A stretch of DNA of 64,000 bases from Amborella trichopoda (taxonomy: Eukaryota; Streptophyta; Magnoliopsida; Amborellales; Amborellaceae): assembly GCF_000471905.2 (NCBI RefSeq), contig NW_006499973.1, forward strand, positions 3,163,329-3,227,328, in the 5' to 3' direction. Positions 11,336 through 23,090 of this stretch are shown piece by piece (position 1 is the first letter of the stretch; every line of letters starts with the position of its first letter). Both the position numbers and the translations under genes were made by a program. A model generated the notes under the pieces. The model saw only the letters and a list, made by a program, of their open reading frames with translations. It was not told the DNA's origin and searched no databases.

Positions 11336-12084
11336 CGACGCCGCCGAGCGCAAATGGTCGTTGCCACCGAGCACGGCTGCACTTGTGAGCCGTCGTGCGC
11401 AACTGAATAGGGTAGTCCCGGGGACTTTTTCTTATTTTCTCTCTTAAGTATTTGCTCTCCCCTATGTTTGCCACTTGTCCTTTGTATGTTGTCTTTGGAT
11501 GCCACTTGTCCATTGCATGCTGGCTTGTGTGCCAAACCACCATCCCCCCGCTCCCCCCCCCCCCTTTTCCTTTGCTTATTTATACCTCACTTCATACCCT
11601 ACCTTGAGGTTTGTTCTCTCTCTTCTCTATGCCATCTCTCAAGCATGCCCATCCTATCTAGCCTTACGAGCTTAGGAGCTTGAACTCAATCTTGGAGCTT
11701 GGCATTGAAATGAACCTATGTAGGGTACTTTGGGTCTTCATTTTAGTATTATAAGTGGATCTAGCTTCCATATTTTCATGCCTTCATTGATGCATGCTTA
11801 ATTAATTTGTAAAAACATGAAATTTAAGTATGATTATGAATGTGATTGTGAAAATAGGTGTGGAGTTATGTTGCTGAAATTCTGTTAAGCATGTACTCTG
11901 TTTCCAAAATTGCGCCTCCTATTTGAGTAATTGTTTGAGTACTGAAATTATCTCTATTGATTATAAAATTTGCGGGGAAGTATCTTTTTGAGTCTATTTT
12001 AAGAAAAAAAAGACCACATATCAATATCTCTTTTGATTAGAAAGTTATGAGACATTTGCTAGAACATGTCAGAGTTGTGAAAGG

Positions 12085-12850
12085 AAATTATAGAAACTTT
12101 ACATATTTTTGTGTAAGACTGTTCACTAACCAAATCATGTCAGAATGAGCTCAAACGACTTTTTAATGAAAGATGAGTGAGTCTACTTTAAATATGTTTT
12201 AGAGTCAAATGAAATTTGCTATGGTTTGAAAATTATACACCTTCTTCTATGAAAATGTCACTGTTGTGAATGCATGAACTTTTCCATAACTATTACATGT
12301 TCTTATGTAAGACTGTTCACTGACCAAATCATATCAAAATGAGTTCAAACTACTCTTGAATGAAATATGAGTGTGTTTAATTTAAATATATTTTTGAAAT
12401 CAGGAAGAAATTCTTTGTGGTTTGGAAATTATGTCCATTCTTCTATGAAGATGTTATTATTATAAATGTAAGAACTTTTCCAAAACTATTATATGTTTTT
12501 GTAGAAGACTATTTACTGACCAAATCATGTCAAAATGAGCTCAAACAACTTTTGAATGAAAGATGAGTGAGTCTAATTTAAATATAGCTTTAGAATTAAT
12601 TCCCTGTGGATCGAAAATTATGTCCCTTTTTCTAGGAAGATGTCATTATTGTGAATGCAGAAACTTTTCTAAAACTGTTGCATGTTTTTGTGTAAGATTG
12701 TTTATGTATAAGATTATTCATTGACCAAATTATGTCAGAATGAGCTCAAACCATTTCTAAATAAAATATGTATGAATCTATTTTGAAAAAGGTTATGAAA
12801 GCATGATGAAATTTCTTATGGTTTAAAAGTTATATTCTACTTTCCATTAA
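12085..12850 (+). repeat. Tandem repeat of roughly 185 bp, about four copies
   Basis: The phrases GAACTTTTCCA, GTTTTTGTGTAAGACTGTT, ACCAAATCATGTCA and GAGCTCAAAC recur in the same order four times, with a spacing of about 170-190 bp. The copies are clearly diverged. Confidence 0.65.
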
Positions 12851-13224
12851 GATATCACCCTGCATTGTTCTACTGTGAAAAGCCAGAAGTTTCATTCAAG
12901 AACACTATATAGTTTGGCAATTTTAAGCCAATATTTGGGGTTATCCCCTTCAAAAAAATTGTGTTTTCATGAGCTTCGATCGCTATAAAAGTGGTTTTAG
13001 ATCCAAATGATTTTTGAACCTTATGATATGTCTTTTAAAATTAGACCGTGGTCACTGTGAAAACCAGAAAAATGGTATAACAATTTCTTTTGAGTTAATA
13101 AGTCTGATGATGTGATTATGATCATAGTATGCTTAGGGTATGTGGGTGTTCTATGTGAACAGGTTGCTGGAATGAGGTGTGAGCATGTCAATTTGTTGTT
13201 AATGAGATATGCTCTCTTATATTA

Positions 13225-13540
13225 TGAATGCATGAAGTAAGACATGATGTGATATGAAGCACTATGCAATGGGTCGGCCATTAGTAGTGTGATGTGATAT
13301 GATAAGAATGTGATATGAAGCACTATGCAATAGATCATCCATTGGTAGTGTAACGTGATATGATAAGAATGTGATATGAGGCATATTTGTTATGAAATGA
13401 AAGTATATTCTGTTATGAAATGAAAGTACGTTCTGTTATGAAATGTAAGTATGTCATATTATTAAATGAAAGTATGTCTATTATGAAATGAGGGTATGTT
13501 CTGTTATGAAATGAAAGTATGCTCTGTTGTGATGTGAATG
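13225..13540 (+). repeat. Two short tandem-repeat blocks
   Basis: A unit of about 75 bp containing GATATGAAGCACTATGCAAT occurs twice (about 13250-13380). It is followed by five or six units built on TGTTATGAAATGAAAGTATG (about 13387-13535). Confidence 0.6.
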
Positions 13541-13689
13541 TATGACAATGAGATATACTCTGTTATGATATAGAAGCATATAGTGAGATATGATCTATTA
13601 TGATATGTGTACATGTTATGATACATGTTCTATTGTGACCTGTGTGCATGATTCTGAGACATGCTATGTGATAAGACATGTGTGGTCAG

Positions 13690-14100
13690 CTATGTGATAT
13701 TTGATTTATTGGTATGCTGTGAGTGTATTCCATGGTCATAATGTGATATGTGATTTATTGGCATGCTTTGAATGTATTGTATAATCATGATATAATATGT
13801 GATTTATTGGCATGCTTTGAGCGTATTGCATGGTCATGATATGATATGTGATTTATTAGCATGCTTTGAGCGTATTGCATGGTCATGATGCGATATGTGA
13901 TTTATTGGCATGCTTTGAGCTTATTGTATGGCCATGATATGATATGTGATTTATTGGCATGCTTTGAGTGTATTGTATGATCATGATGTGATATGTGATT
14001 TATTGGCATGCTTTGAGCGTATTGCATAGCCATAATGTGATATGTGATTTGTTGGCATGCTTTGAGCGTATTGCATGGCCATGATGTGATATGATAAGAA
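13690..14100 (+). repeat. 49-bp tandem repeat, about eight copies
   Basis: The unit GATTTATTGGCATGCTTTGA followed by GCGTATTGCATGGTCATGAT and ATGATATGT recurs with a 49-bp period (for example GATTTATT at 13801 and 13850). The units are highly similar, so this block is younger than the 185-bp repeats upstream. Confidence 0.75.
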
Positions 14101-15364
14101 GTTGTACCGATAGTTGGGATATTTCCCTAACTCCTTATGATAGCATGGGAGCTAGGATGATTATGTGTGTTGGGATGAGTTGCGTCCCCCCAAATTTTTG
14201 TATGAGGCACTATCTATTGGGATCCTTTTGGTAGTGTAACTCTCTCTAGCCAAAAGGGCATATAAGAGGGTTGTGTATTGTAATGCTAGTGTCTATCAAA
14301 AGCCCCAAAGCACGTTAGGATTGTGAGTGTGTTTGTAAAGGCATTACGAAGTGGGTCACCCACTTGACATTGTCTTCCCTCCTGAGTGATAGTAGAAGTC
14401 TTAAATAATGAGATTGGCTTGGCCTAATTAATAGGGCTTCTACTTCGGGAGTAGGTGAATTAGGGAGTAAGTTAGTTGGTAATTGTTGATACTTATCTAA
14501 AAATGTTGGTATGTTAAGAATTGTATAACTGAATGACTTAGTTGACCTCTGCTTCATATTATACATGATTGATCCGATCTGTTAGTGCTTTACTATGAAT
14601 CATGCTCGGTACACTGATAGATGTGACTTTTACCCATGGCTCATGTTTTATAAGAATTTCTTAATACCATGAGGTGATATTCATAAGCAAGAAAAGATGG
14701 TGCCTTGATCTACTTATTGGGCTTTATATCTCACCCCTTTGACTTTCTTCTGTGTAGACTGACAGTTCGCAGGTTGAAGGCGGACAGCTTGGTGACTGTG
14801 GTCGGCTGCCGGAGCCCCGTATTTTCTTAAGGGATCATTTCTTTTGATTGTATGTTTTAGATAGCAGTTGGCCATATAGTGGTTTTTGTTTTGAAGATAT
14901 ATATAATTGTTGGGCCTTTGGTGCCTTAGACATAGTTGTAATACCTTGAGAGTTTTATAGGTACATAGTTTGAAATTAATTGTCCAGCTTTTGTTGATGG
15001 TTTGTGGTTGGAGTTTTGTTTTTTTTAGTGGTTTGCTTTGATTCCTTTTTATTAAAGCGTTGAGCGCACTCTCATCTAAATGGCATTCACTACCTTTAGT
15101 TGCAGTCGCACGCCGTGTTGCCCTCCGGCAAGTATGGTAAGGGGGGTAGGGGGTATGGTTGTGACAATAAATCATCTCATAAATATCAAATATTGCATCA
15201 TTCCAAATTTACAACTTTATATTTCTATGAAATGGTTGTATCAGTTACTATATAATTATCACATCAAAATATGAAAATATCAATAATCATATCATGTCAA
15301 TATAAATCAAGGAGAATAAAATAAGAACAACTTGGAACCTTTTCAACAAAACAATTACAGCTGA

Positions 15365-15679
15365 TCACAAAATCATTATAAATAAGTTTGAACTAGGTCT
15401 GATGGTGTCCAAAACATTATTTTTATATCGCTTAGAAAACAACAAATAAGGTATACTATTCAATAATTTTTTAGTGTAACAAGCCTCACTAACTAGCTCT
15501 TCTAGTTTTTTTAATGCAACTCCATTGTTTTCATCCTTCAAATTTTGTATTAATTCTACCATCTCAGCTATAGAAAATTTTAATAAATCTTGCAACTCTT
15601 CTGAATAAGTGCCATGAGAACAATCTTCTTTAGTAGCTTGCATCATTTTATCTTGACCACAATTGTTACTTCTCTCCAT
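15365..15679 (-). CDS. Hypothetical 104-codon ORF
   Basis: An open frame starts MERSNNCGQDKMMQ. It has a central helix-rich stretch with leucine/isoleucine spacing (ELQDLLKFSIAEMVELIQNL, then KLEELVSEACY) that could form a short coiled coil. It ends with a basic segment, SKRYKNNVL. I do not recognise the family. No signal peptide, membrane segment or catalytic motif is visible. It sits alone between a solo LTR and a MITE. It could be an exon fragment of a lost gene or a chance frame. Codon content is less AT-biased than the flanks, which slightly favours a real fragment. Confidence 0.25.
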   Translation of the reverse strand: MERSNNCGQDKMMQATKEDCSHGTYSEELQDLLKFSIAEMVELIQNLKDENNGVALKKLEELVSEACYTKKLLNSIPYLLFSKRYKNNVLDTIRPSSNLFIMIL

Positions 15680-16194
15680 TATCTTATCTAAGGCATTTGC
15701 AATTCAACGGCTAGCATCTATGGACTCTTCGTTTCACGGTGGCAGGTGGTTGATGCAGTGGTAGTCTGTATGCAAGTTACTTTGAAAAATTTCCTTCTCC
15801 ATGTTTTGAAAAACATTAAACTTTCGGCTGCCCAAAAATTAGCCATGAAAAGAATAATTTAATATCAAATTAGCACAATTTTCATGAATATCTCGATGAT
15901 CTTTCTTTTATTTATTCAAGATCCTAATCAAATCATGTTACTCTAAAAAAAAGAAAGTAAAAGAGAAATAAAACTAAAATACCAATCAACCTAAGAAGAA
16001 CAAGGGTTTAGAGATTTGATAGCGCATCTAGTTTTCTTTTGGATCTATGTAGTTTATGGTATGCAATGTTCAAGGTATCGAGAAATTGATACCAAAAGAG
16101 TCTCAAAGGCCTTATGGAGTGGAAATTATAGAGAAAAAATGGCAAATTGGTTTCAAGAACTCATTATATATTCATGACTAAAGGTTTATAAAAA
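15680..16194. other. Intergenic, nothing recognised
   Basis: AT-rich with A-runs near 15945. No element ends or coding signals were seen. Confidence 0.4.
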
Positions 16195-16660
16195 GGAAAA
16201 TATTTCTACGTGAGCCGAACAACATATATAAGATATATGCGACCCTACCTCTTAGCTATTTGATCGTAATAGAACGACTAGGATTGCTCATATCACAATA
16301 TCATGCCAAGCACTATTTTTGGAAGAAATTTTGGGCGTCCCATCATAAAATTAGGGCGAACCTGAAAAAGAAAAAAAGGAAAAAAAATCAAAATGCCTTG
16401 AAATTTTCAGGGGTATTCTAGTAAATTTTTCATCAAAAAAATATTTTATTTTATAATTTTTATCATGTGCGCCCCTATCATATATATGCATGCCCCAAAT
16501 TTTGCTTCAAAATTATTTGTAGAATAAAAATAAAAAATAAAAAACTATGAGTCGTCTGACGGTTAAACTCACGCTATCTCATCCATCTACTCAGATCTAA
16601 TGGATGATCACATATATTATATATATGGGTGAGGTCACATAGAAAGCTTCCCATTATAAT
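16195..16660 (+). mobile_element. MITE-like family B, copy 1
   Basis: The segment contains AATTTTGGGCGTCCCATCAT, a block TGAAATTTTCAGGGGTATT, then GTGCGCCCC and AAAAACTATGAGTCGTC. The same phrases in the same order occur at about 34600-35075. The TTTTGGGC...AAATTATTT region is repeated in inverted form, giving internal inverted repeats. There is no coding capacity. Outer ends are uncertain. Confidence 0.55.
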
Positions 16661-16799
16661 AATAGTGCAAGGACAAATAATCAAACATTATGAATCAAAC
16701 TCTTGAGTCCTATATGCTATGGAAGATAATAGAGCGTGAAAAAAAGCAATTGGTTTCAAATATAAATGGGGTTCAAGAATATGTATATGAATTTTTAGT

Positions 16800-17060
16800 T
16801 GCTCCAATGAACTATTTTCATGGTACTTTGTATTCTTCAATTTTCCCCTTTTATTAAAAAAAATATGTCATATGGGTTCGTCTCAAAACACCCCCATATC
16901 GAAATACCAGTTGCACTTCCTCGGTAACCATTGTTGATGCTACAATATTAATGATTACTAAAATTCGTGTTATAGAGAATAAATAAAACACATCATAAAA
17001 AAATAGGATATGCATAGTACATAACTAAACATTGATTGAGGGTTCAAAAAATGTGAGTTT
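16800..17060 (+). repeat. Dispersed repeat C, copy 1
   Basis: It is similar along roughly 210 bp to 37270-37480 (GGTACTTTGTATTCTTCAAT, CTCAAAACACCCCC, AACCATTGTTGATGCTA, AGAGAATAAATAAAACA). It shows no terminal repeats and no reading frame. Confidence 0.6.
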
Positions 17061-17519
17061 TACGTAATAAATATGTCAAGTTGGAATTGCCCATGGGGCA
17101 AGACTAAGTAATACAGTTGTTGGGTGTACTTTTAGTCTTTAAAGGACCAGATACATCCCAATAGACACTTGATGAAAATTGGGGTGCGAGTGACCACTAG
17201 ATAAAGTCATTAACAAGCTTTGCTTTAAAGATACATTACATAGTCCCCATACAAGACTAGGTATGTTTTGAACGAATGCTTGATTGACACATGTAGCAAA
17301 GGCGATAATGTACGCTGGATGATTGTCCTTGACAGATGGTTAGAAATGTGCATGGTTCTTAGTAAAACCACTAAAATGTGTTCTTGACGATATTTAGGCT
17401 TGGCTTAACCCATTTCCATATCCATTGCTAGCTAAAATATACCTTTGTATTCAAGGTTAAGTTGGGATTCTGGAGGATTCATGTTCAAGCCATCGTAACC
17501 CTCCCCTCGCTCTCATGAC
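17061..17519. other. Intergenic, nothing recognised
   Basis: No open frame or repeat shared with the rest of the window. It leads directly into the 48-bp array. Confidence 0.35.
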
Positions 17520-17935
17520 GAACGACAGTCTAAAGTTTCCTAGGGATGGATTAACTCATCATCGCATCAACGACAGTTTAAAGATGCCTAGGGATGGCTT
17601 AACCCATCACCACATAAACGGCAGTCTAAAGCTGCCCATGGATGGCTTAATCCATCACTGCATCAACGGCAGTTTAAAGCTGCCCGGGGATGGCTTAACA
17701 CATCACCGCTTCAACGACAGTTTAAAACTGCCCAGGGATGGCTTAACCCATACCACGTCAATCGGCAGTCTCAAGCTGCCAGGGGATCGCTTAATCCAAC
17801 ACCACCTCAACGATAGTTTAAAGCTGTTGAGGGATGGCTTAACCCATCACCATGTCAATCGACAGTCTAAAGTTATCTGAAGATGGGTTAAGCCATCATC
17901 CACATCACCCGACAGTTAAGGCCTTAAAAACTTTA
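17520..17935 (+). repeat. 48-bp tandem array with two near-palindromes per unit
   Basis: About eight units of 48 bp. Each unit carries GGCAGTTTAAAGCTGCC-like and GATGGCTTAACCCATC-like segments, both nearly self-complementary. Because the unit is a multiple of three, a 121-codon frame (17515-17880) stays open as 16-residue repeats (NDSLKLPRDGLTHHHI). The palindromes argue that DNA or RNA structure, rather than protein, is the conserved property. The source is unknown. Confidence 0.7.
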
Positions 17936-18554
17936 CATGTCGTGCGACATTTGGTTACCGAAATGGGGGATCCCCTCTTCAATACAAGGAGTTCTCTCAT
18001 GAAATCAGTGTTGTTGGATTCTTGGTCTATTGCTTTATCACCCTTAAAAGGTGTAGCATGGGTTGAGTTGAACAACAGAAGTAGTTGTAGCCCACTAACA
18101 ACAGTGATGAATCCCTGATTTTGCCTCCATAAGATCATGAGATTCAAATGTTTTAAATTCAAGACAAGCGTCAGCGATTATACATGCGTGAACAACCCAA
18201 AGGTAAGATTAGAAGTGTGAAAAGTTAAACACAAGAGGTAAACAAGTATTATGAAGATAAAAATTACACCTATAGATTCTGAGATTCAAATAAAAGGATG
18301 AGTCCAAGATGAAGATGAAGGGTGAAGATTCAAAGACGGAAAATACATGGTTATCCCTTGAAAAACCATAACGCAACAGTATAAAAAGAGTACTTCTCAA
18401 TTAAAGAGAGGTCACACATTTTCGATAGACATGATTCAATAGAGATAAGAATTCTTCCGAGGCTATGATAGACACAGTCCAATAGAGATAATAATTCTTC
18501 CGATAATTTGTCTCAATAAAAATTAAGAGTGGAAAAGAGAGTGATATTCAAGAC

Positions 18555-18558
<4 letters not shown>
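17936..18558. other. Intergenic, small repeats only
   Basis: The phrase AGATAAGAATTCTTCCGA / AGATAATAATTCTTCCGA occurs twice (about 18440 and 18485). A minus-strand frame at 17905-18162 has no recognised domain. Confidence 0.35.

Positions 18559-18599
<41 letters not shown>
18559..18599 (+). repeat. (AG)n microsatellite
   Basis: Twenty uninterrupted AG units. A shorter GA run lies at about 19791-19811. Confidence 0.9.
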
Positions 18600-18603
<4 letters not shown>

Positions 18604-19150
18604 AATTATCGTCTCCTACGATTCACGTGATACCTATTCTCTTAGAAAGACCAGACTTGAAGGATAGTATCCCTGCATACATCCACAGGTATATGAGCCG
18701 ATATGCCCTCGATATTATCTTTTCCCTTTTGATATATCTATATATTTTCTTCCTTAGAAATGAATGTATAAGTTTCAAAACCATAATCAAAGGTGTTCGA
18801 TTTATTTTTCCTTTCTCTAGACGATGTAAAATGTAACAGAGGATTAAACATCTGGATTTGTTCAGTGCCTAGTATAATATAAAGCATGTGTTTCAGATAT
18901 GAAGTGCACGGTTGAATTTGGCCCCGAATGTGATGTTCTCTAGGTTTCTATTTGAAGTTTAATGTTTATTTAAATATTCCCATTTTCAAAAGCATCTTTG
19001 GAGCATCCAACAATGTACTAATTAATCAATCCAATATTAAAAGTAAATCAATTATACAATCCAATATTTAACAAAAAAAATCCACTTCAAAGATAAATAA
19101 TAACAACACAAACATAAAGTATTGCAATAATTCAGTAAAATTTAGTCAAT
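18600..19150. other. Intergenic, nothing recognised
   Basis: AT-rich. The open frame at 18627-18836 shows no domain. Confidence 0.35.
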
Positions 19151-20320
19151 GGTGTAAGACAAGAGTAACAAATATACCACTTATGACGAGACAAGAGCAA
19201 ATACGTTCAATTTTGAGGGTTAGAGAGAGAGACTATGAGAGGGTGAGTGGTAGAGTAGGAGAGAGAAATTTTTAGAACCCTAAAAAATTGAGAGAAATGC
19301 TCGTTGAATAGTATTATTTCTCAAGCTATTTTTAGTGCGAAAATTTTAGGATACTCAAAAGCCAAAAAAATATTTTTTTTTCAGTTTTTAAAGAACCGAA
19401 ACATTATAAATTCGGATTTTCAAAATCTGAAAATTATAACTTTTGGGTTTTTGGAAAAACCGAAAAGGGCAGTTCTATCTTTTTTAAAAAAATGTTATGA
19501 AGTTGAAAAGCAGGTGTAAATGTAATAACTGAAACGTCGAGGTAATTCCGTAATAATGCTAAGTATAATGGATATATACATTGTTTGCTTTTGATGGTAT
19601 GAGATAATCTCATAAAATGAAAAAAAAAAAAAAAGGAAAAAAAATTAAGGGACAACTGAAAAAATAGAACACTATGGACTGTGTTTGGAATTGGGCATAA
19701 TATTTGAGAAATTTTGGTATAAGGCAAGAGTAAGAAATATACCACTTACAACGAGACAAAGGGCAAATACATTCAATTTCAAAGGTTACAGAGAGAGAGA
19801 GAGAGAGAGAGACTATGAGAGGGTGAGTGGTAGAGTAGGAGAGAAACCTAAAAACTTGAGAGAAATGCTCATTGGATAGTGTTATTTCTAAAGCTATTTT
19901 AGGGTGAAAATTTCTGGTTACTCAAAAACCAGAAAATTATTTTTTTTTCGGTTTTCGAAGGACCAAAATACTATAAATTCGTATTTTCAAAATTTGAAAT
20001 TTACTACTTCGTCGTTTGAAACAACTGAAAAGGGTAGTTTTGTCTTTTAAAAAAAAATGTTATGAAGTTGAAAAGCAGGTGTAAATGTAATAATTGAAAC
20101 GTCGAGGTAATTCTATAATAATGCTAAGTATAGCATATATATACATCATTTTCTCTTTATGGTATGAGATAGTATCATAACATGAAAAGAAAAAAAAAAA
20201 AAAGGAATTCCTACCGTTTTGATGTTGGAAATGTCAAACTAAGGGACAACTAAAAAAACATAACACTACAAATTGCATTTGGAACTGCGCATAACATTTG
20301 GGAAATTTTGGATCAAGCTG
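19151..20320 (+). repeat. Tandem duplication of about 0.57 kb
   Basis: Two direct copies begin at about 19151 and 19718 and share AGAGTAACAAATATACCACTT, GAGAGGGTGAGTGGTAGAG, GTTATGAAGTTGAAAAGCAG, GAAACGTCGAGGTAATTC and TGGAATTGGGCATAA-like phrases, with an A-run in the middle. The copies differ by substitutions and small indels. They have no coding capacity. The function is unknown. Confidence 0.75.
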
Positions 20321-20689
20321 TAACAATGCTCCAAAATATTTATCCATATGGAATTAAATTTGAATACTCCTCTTCCCTCCAAAATTTTGATACGTCCAAT
20401 CATCACTGTTTTACTCTTAAATTTTTCTTGGGTACTTAAGACTCTCTCTCACTCTCTCCCCCCCTTAATTTCATGAATTTCGAAAATTCATGACCATTTG
20501 GATAGGAAGAAATTAAGAATCTTGAATATTTGAAATCCAAAACAATCAGTATCAATGATTTTTATCATAGATTTCTCAAATCTCTTGTTTGGATAAACTA
20601 TACAAAATTTATAGATTTCTTACAATCATTTCCATGTCCATTGTTTAGTAACAAAATTTGATACAATTTCACTATCTAAAATTTTAATA

Positions 20690-23090
20690 TACTTTCTCTC
20701 TCTAAAAATTTTCAGATGGTTGATCTTTCTAAAGTTTCATATAGTTTCTCTCTCTAAAATTTTTATATACTTTCCCTTCAAAACTTAAAATTTGAAATTA
20801 TTTCTCTAAAATTTTTGGGATAGTTTAGCTCTCTAAAATTTCAGGTGCTTTATCGCTCTAAAATTTAATATAGTTTCACTCTCTAAAATTTCAAGATTCT
20901 CTCTCACACAAATTAAAATTTGAGATAGTTTTCCTCTTTAATAATTTTGAGATAGTTTCTCTTTCTAAAAAATTTTAGATAGTTTCTCTCTCTAAATATG
21001 ATATACTTTTTTTCTCTAAAATTTTAAGATACTTTCTCTCTAAAACTTAATATTTGAGATAATTTCTCTCTAAAATATTTGAGAGAGTTTCTCTCTCTAA
21101 AATATTTGAGAGAGTTTCTCTCTCTAAAAAATTTTAGGTACTGTCTCTCTCTAAATTTGAATATAGTTACTCTCTCTTAAACTTAAGATACTTTCTCTTT
21201 CTAAAAATTTTTCGGTAGTTTCTCTCTCTAAAATATGATATAGTTGTTCTCTCTAAAATTTTAAGATACTTTCTCTCTCGAAAACTTAAAATTTGAGATA
21301 ATTTCTCTTTAAAAAATTTTAGACAGTTTATCTCTCTAAAATTTTGTAGGTACTTTTTTCCTCTAAAACTTGATATAGTTATTCTCTCTAAAATTTTAAG
21401 ATACTTTCTCTCTTGAAAACTTAAAATTTAAGATAGTTCCTCTCTCTAAAATTTTGAGATAGTTTCTCTCTTTAAATATTGATATAGTTTTTCTCTAAAA
21501 AATTTGAGACATTTTATCTCTCTAAAATTTTGTAGGTGTTTTTTTTCTCTAAAACTTGATATAGTTACTCTCAAATTTTAAGAGAGTTTCTCTCTCTAAA
21601 ACTTAAAATTTAAGATAGTTCCTCTCTCTGAATTTTGATATAGTTTCTCTCTTTAAATGTTGATATAGTTACTCTCTCTTAAATTTTAATATACTTTCTC
21701 TCTCTAAAACTTAAAATTTGAGATAATTTCTCTCTCTAAATTTTTTGAGATAGTTTCTCTCTCTAAAAATTTCAAGTACTTTGTATATCTAAAATTTGTT
21801 ATAGTTTGTACATTTTCTCTCTCTAAGATATTTCTAAAAATTTCAGGTACTTTCTCTATCTAAAATTTGGTATAGTTTCTATACTTTCTCTCTCTAATAT
21901 AAAATTTGTGATAGTTTCTCTCTGAAGTTTTTGATATAGTTTCTCTCTCTGAAGTTTTTGATATAGTGTCTCCCTCTAATTTTTTTAAGGGTTGTTTCAC
22001 TCTCTAAATTGTGATATAATTTCTATCTCTAAAATTTCAATACATTTTTCTCTCCAAAACTTAAAATTTGAGATAATTTCTCTTTCTATAGAATTTGAGA
22101 TGTTTCTCTGTCTAAAAAATTTATGGCAGTTTCTCTTTTTAAAATTTGCTATAGTTTCTCTCTCTAAAATTTTAAAAACACTTTCTCTCTCTAAATCTTC
22201 AGATTTCAGATAGTTTCACTATCTAAAAATTTTGAGATAGCTTCTATCTCTAAAAGGTTTTAGGTACTTTTTCTAAATTTTGACATAGTTTTTCTTGCTA
22301 AAAATTTTAGATAATTTCTCTCTCAAAAAGTTAATATAGTTTCTCTCTCTAAAATTGTAAGATACTTTCTCTTTCTAAAACTAAGATTTGAGATAGTTTC
22401 TCCCTCTAATAATTTTGAGATAGTTTCTCTCTTGATAAATTTTTTTGGCAGTTACTATCTATATACTTGATATATTTTCTATTTCTAAAATTTTAATAGA
22501 CTTTGTCTCTCTAAAACTTAGAAATGGATATAGTTTCTCTCTCTAAAAACTTTGAGATATTTATCTCTCTAAAAAATTTAAAGTAGTTTCTCTCTCTAAA
22601 ATTTGATATAGTTTCTATCTCTAAAATTTTATTATACATTCTCTCTCTAAAACTTAAGTTTGAGACAATTTCTCTTTAAATTTTTTGAGATAGTTTCTAT
22701 CTCTAAAAATTTCCAAGTACTCTCTAAAATTTTAAGAGTATCTCTCAAATTTTTTAAATTTGAGATATTCTCTCTCTCTAAAAATTTGAGATAGTTTTTT
22801 TCTCCAAAAATTGTCACGTATTCTTCTCTAAAAATTGATATATTTTCTCTCTAAAACTTAAAATATTAGATAATTTTCTCTCTAATAGTTTTGAAATACT
22901 TTATCACTCGAAAAATGTTTAGGTAATTTTCTCTAAAATTTGGTATAGTTTTTCTCTCTAAAATTTTAACATACTTTCTCTCTAAAAGTTAAAATTTGAG
23001 ATAATTTATCTCTCTAAAATTTTTGAAATAGTTTCTCTCTTTAAAAGAGTTTTGTGTAATCTCTCTCTCAAAATTTTTTATAGCTACCAA
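20690..23090 (+). repeat. 2.4-kb CT-rich degenerate minisatellite
   Basis: The motif GATAGTTTCTCTCTCTAAAA followed by TTT(T)GA recurs several dozen times with a spacing of about 25-40 bp. The variants GATACTTTCTCTCTC and GGTACTTTCTCTC alternate with it. A leading block at 20585-20700 (TTGTTTGGATAAACTATACA, CCATTGTTTAGTAACAAAAT) also occurs at 37550-37690 with only a few units attached. No protein frame survives. The block is strongly strand-asymmetric (CT on the plus strand). Confidence 0.75.

Larger units (their letters stand above)
10883..15166 (+). mobile_element. Giant solo LTR (Ty3/Gypsy type)
   Basis: The 4,284-bp segment begins TGTAAGGACCCGG and ends GGTTGTGACA. It is flanked on both sides by ATAAA (10878-10882 and 15167-15171), an exact 5-bp target duplication. 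No primer-binding site, polypurine tract or pol gene is inside, so it reads as one LTR left after recombination between two. A possible TATA (TTATTTATACC, about 11577-11587) follows a GC-rich block. LTRs of this size occur in plant Gypsy lineages such as Tekay/Del and Tat. It contains four separate tandem-repeat blocks. Orientation is inferred from the TATA box. A LARD with unrecognised ends is the alternative. Confidence 0.7.

Noticed and set aside
10860-11543. 227-codon minus-strand frame and overlapping plus-strand frame in the GC-rich block
   Set aside because: Both are produced by a 30-bp minisatellite that keeps every frame open. No domain, and it lies inside an LTR.
17515-17880. 121-codon frame with 16-residue repeats
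   Set aside because: The 48-bp unit is a multiple of three, so an open frame is expected. The palindromes explain the sequence better, and no start context or domain is visible.
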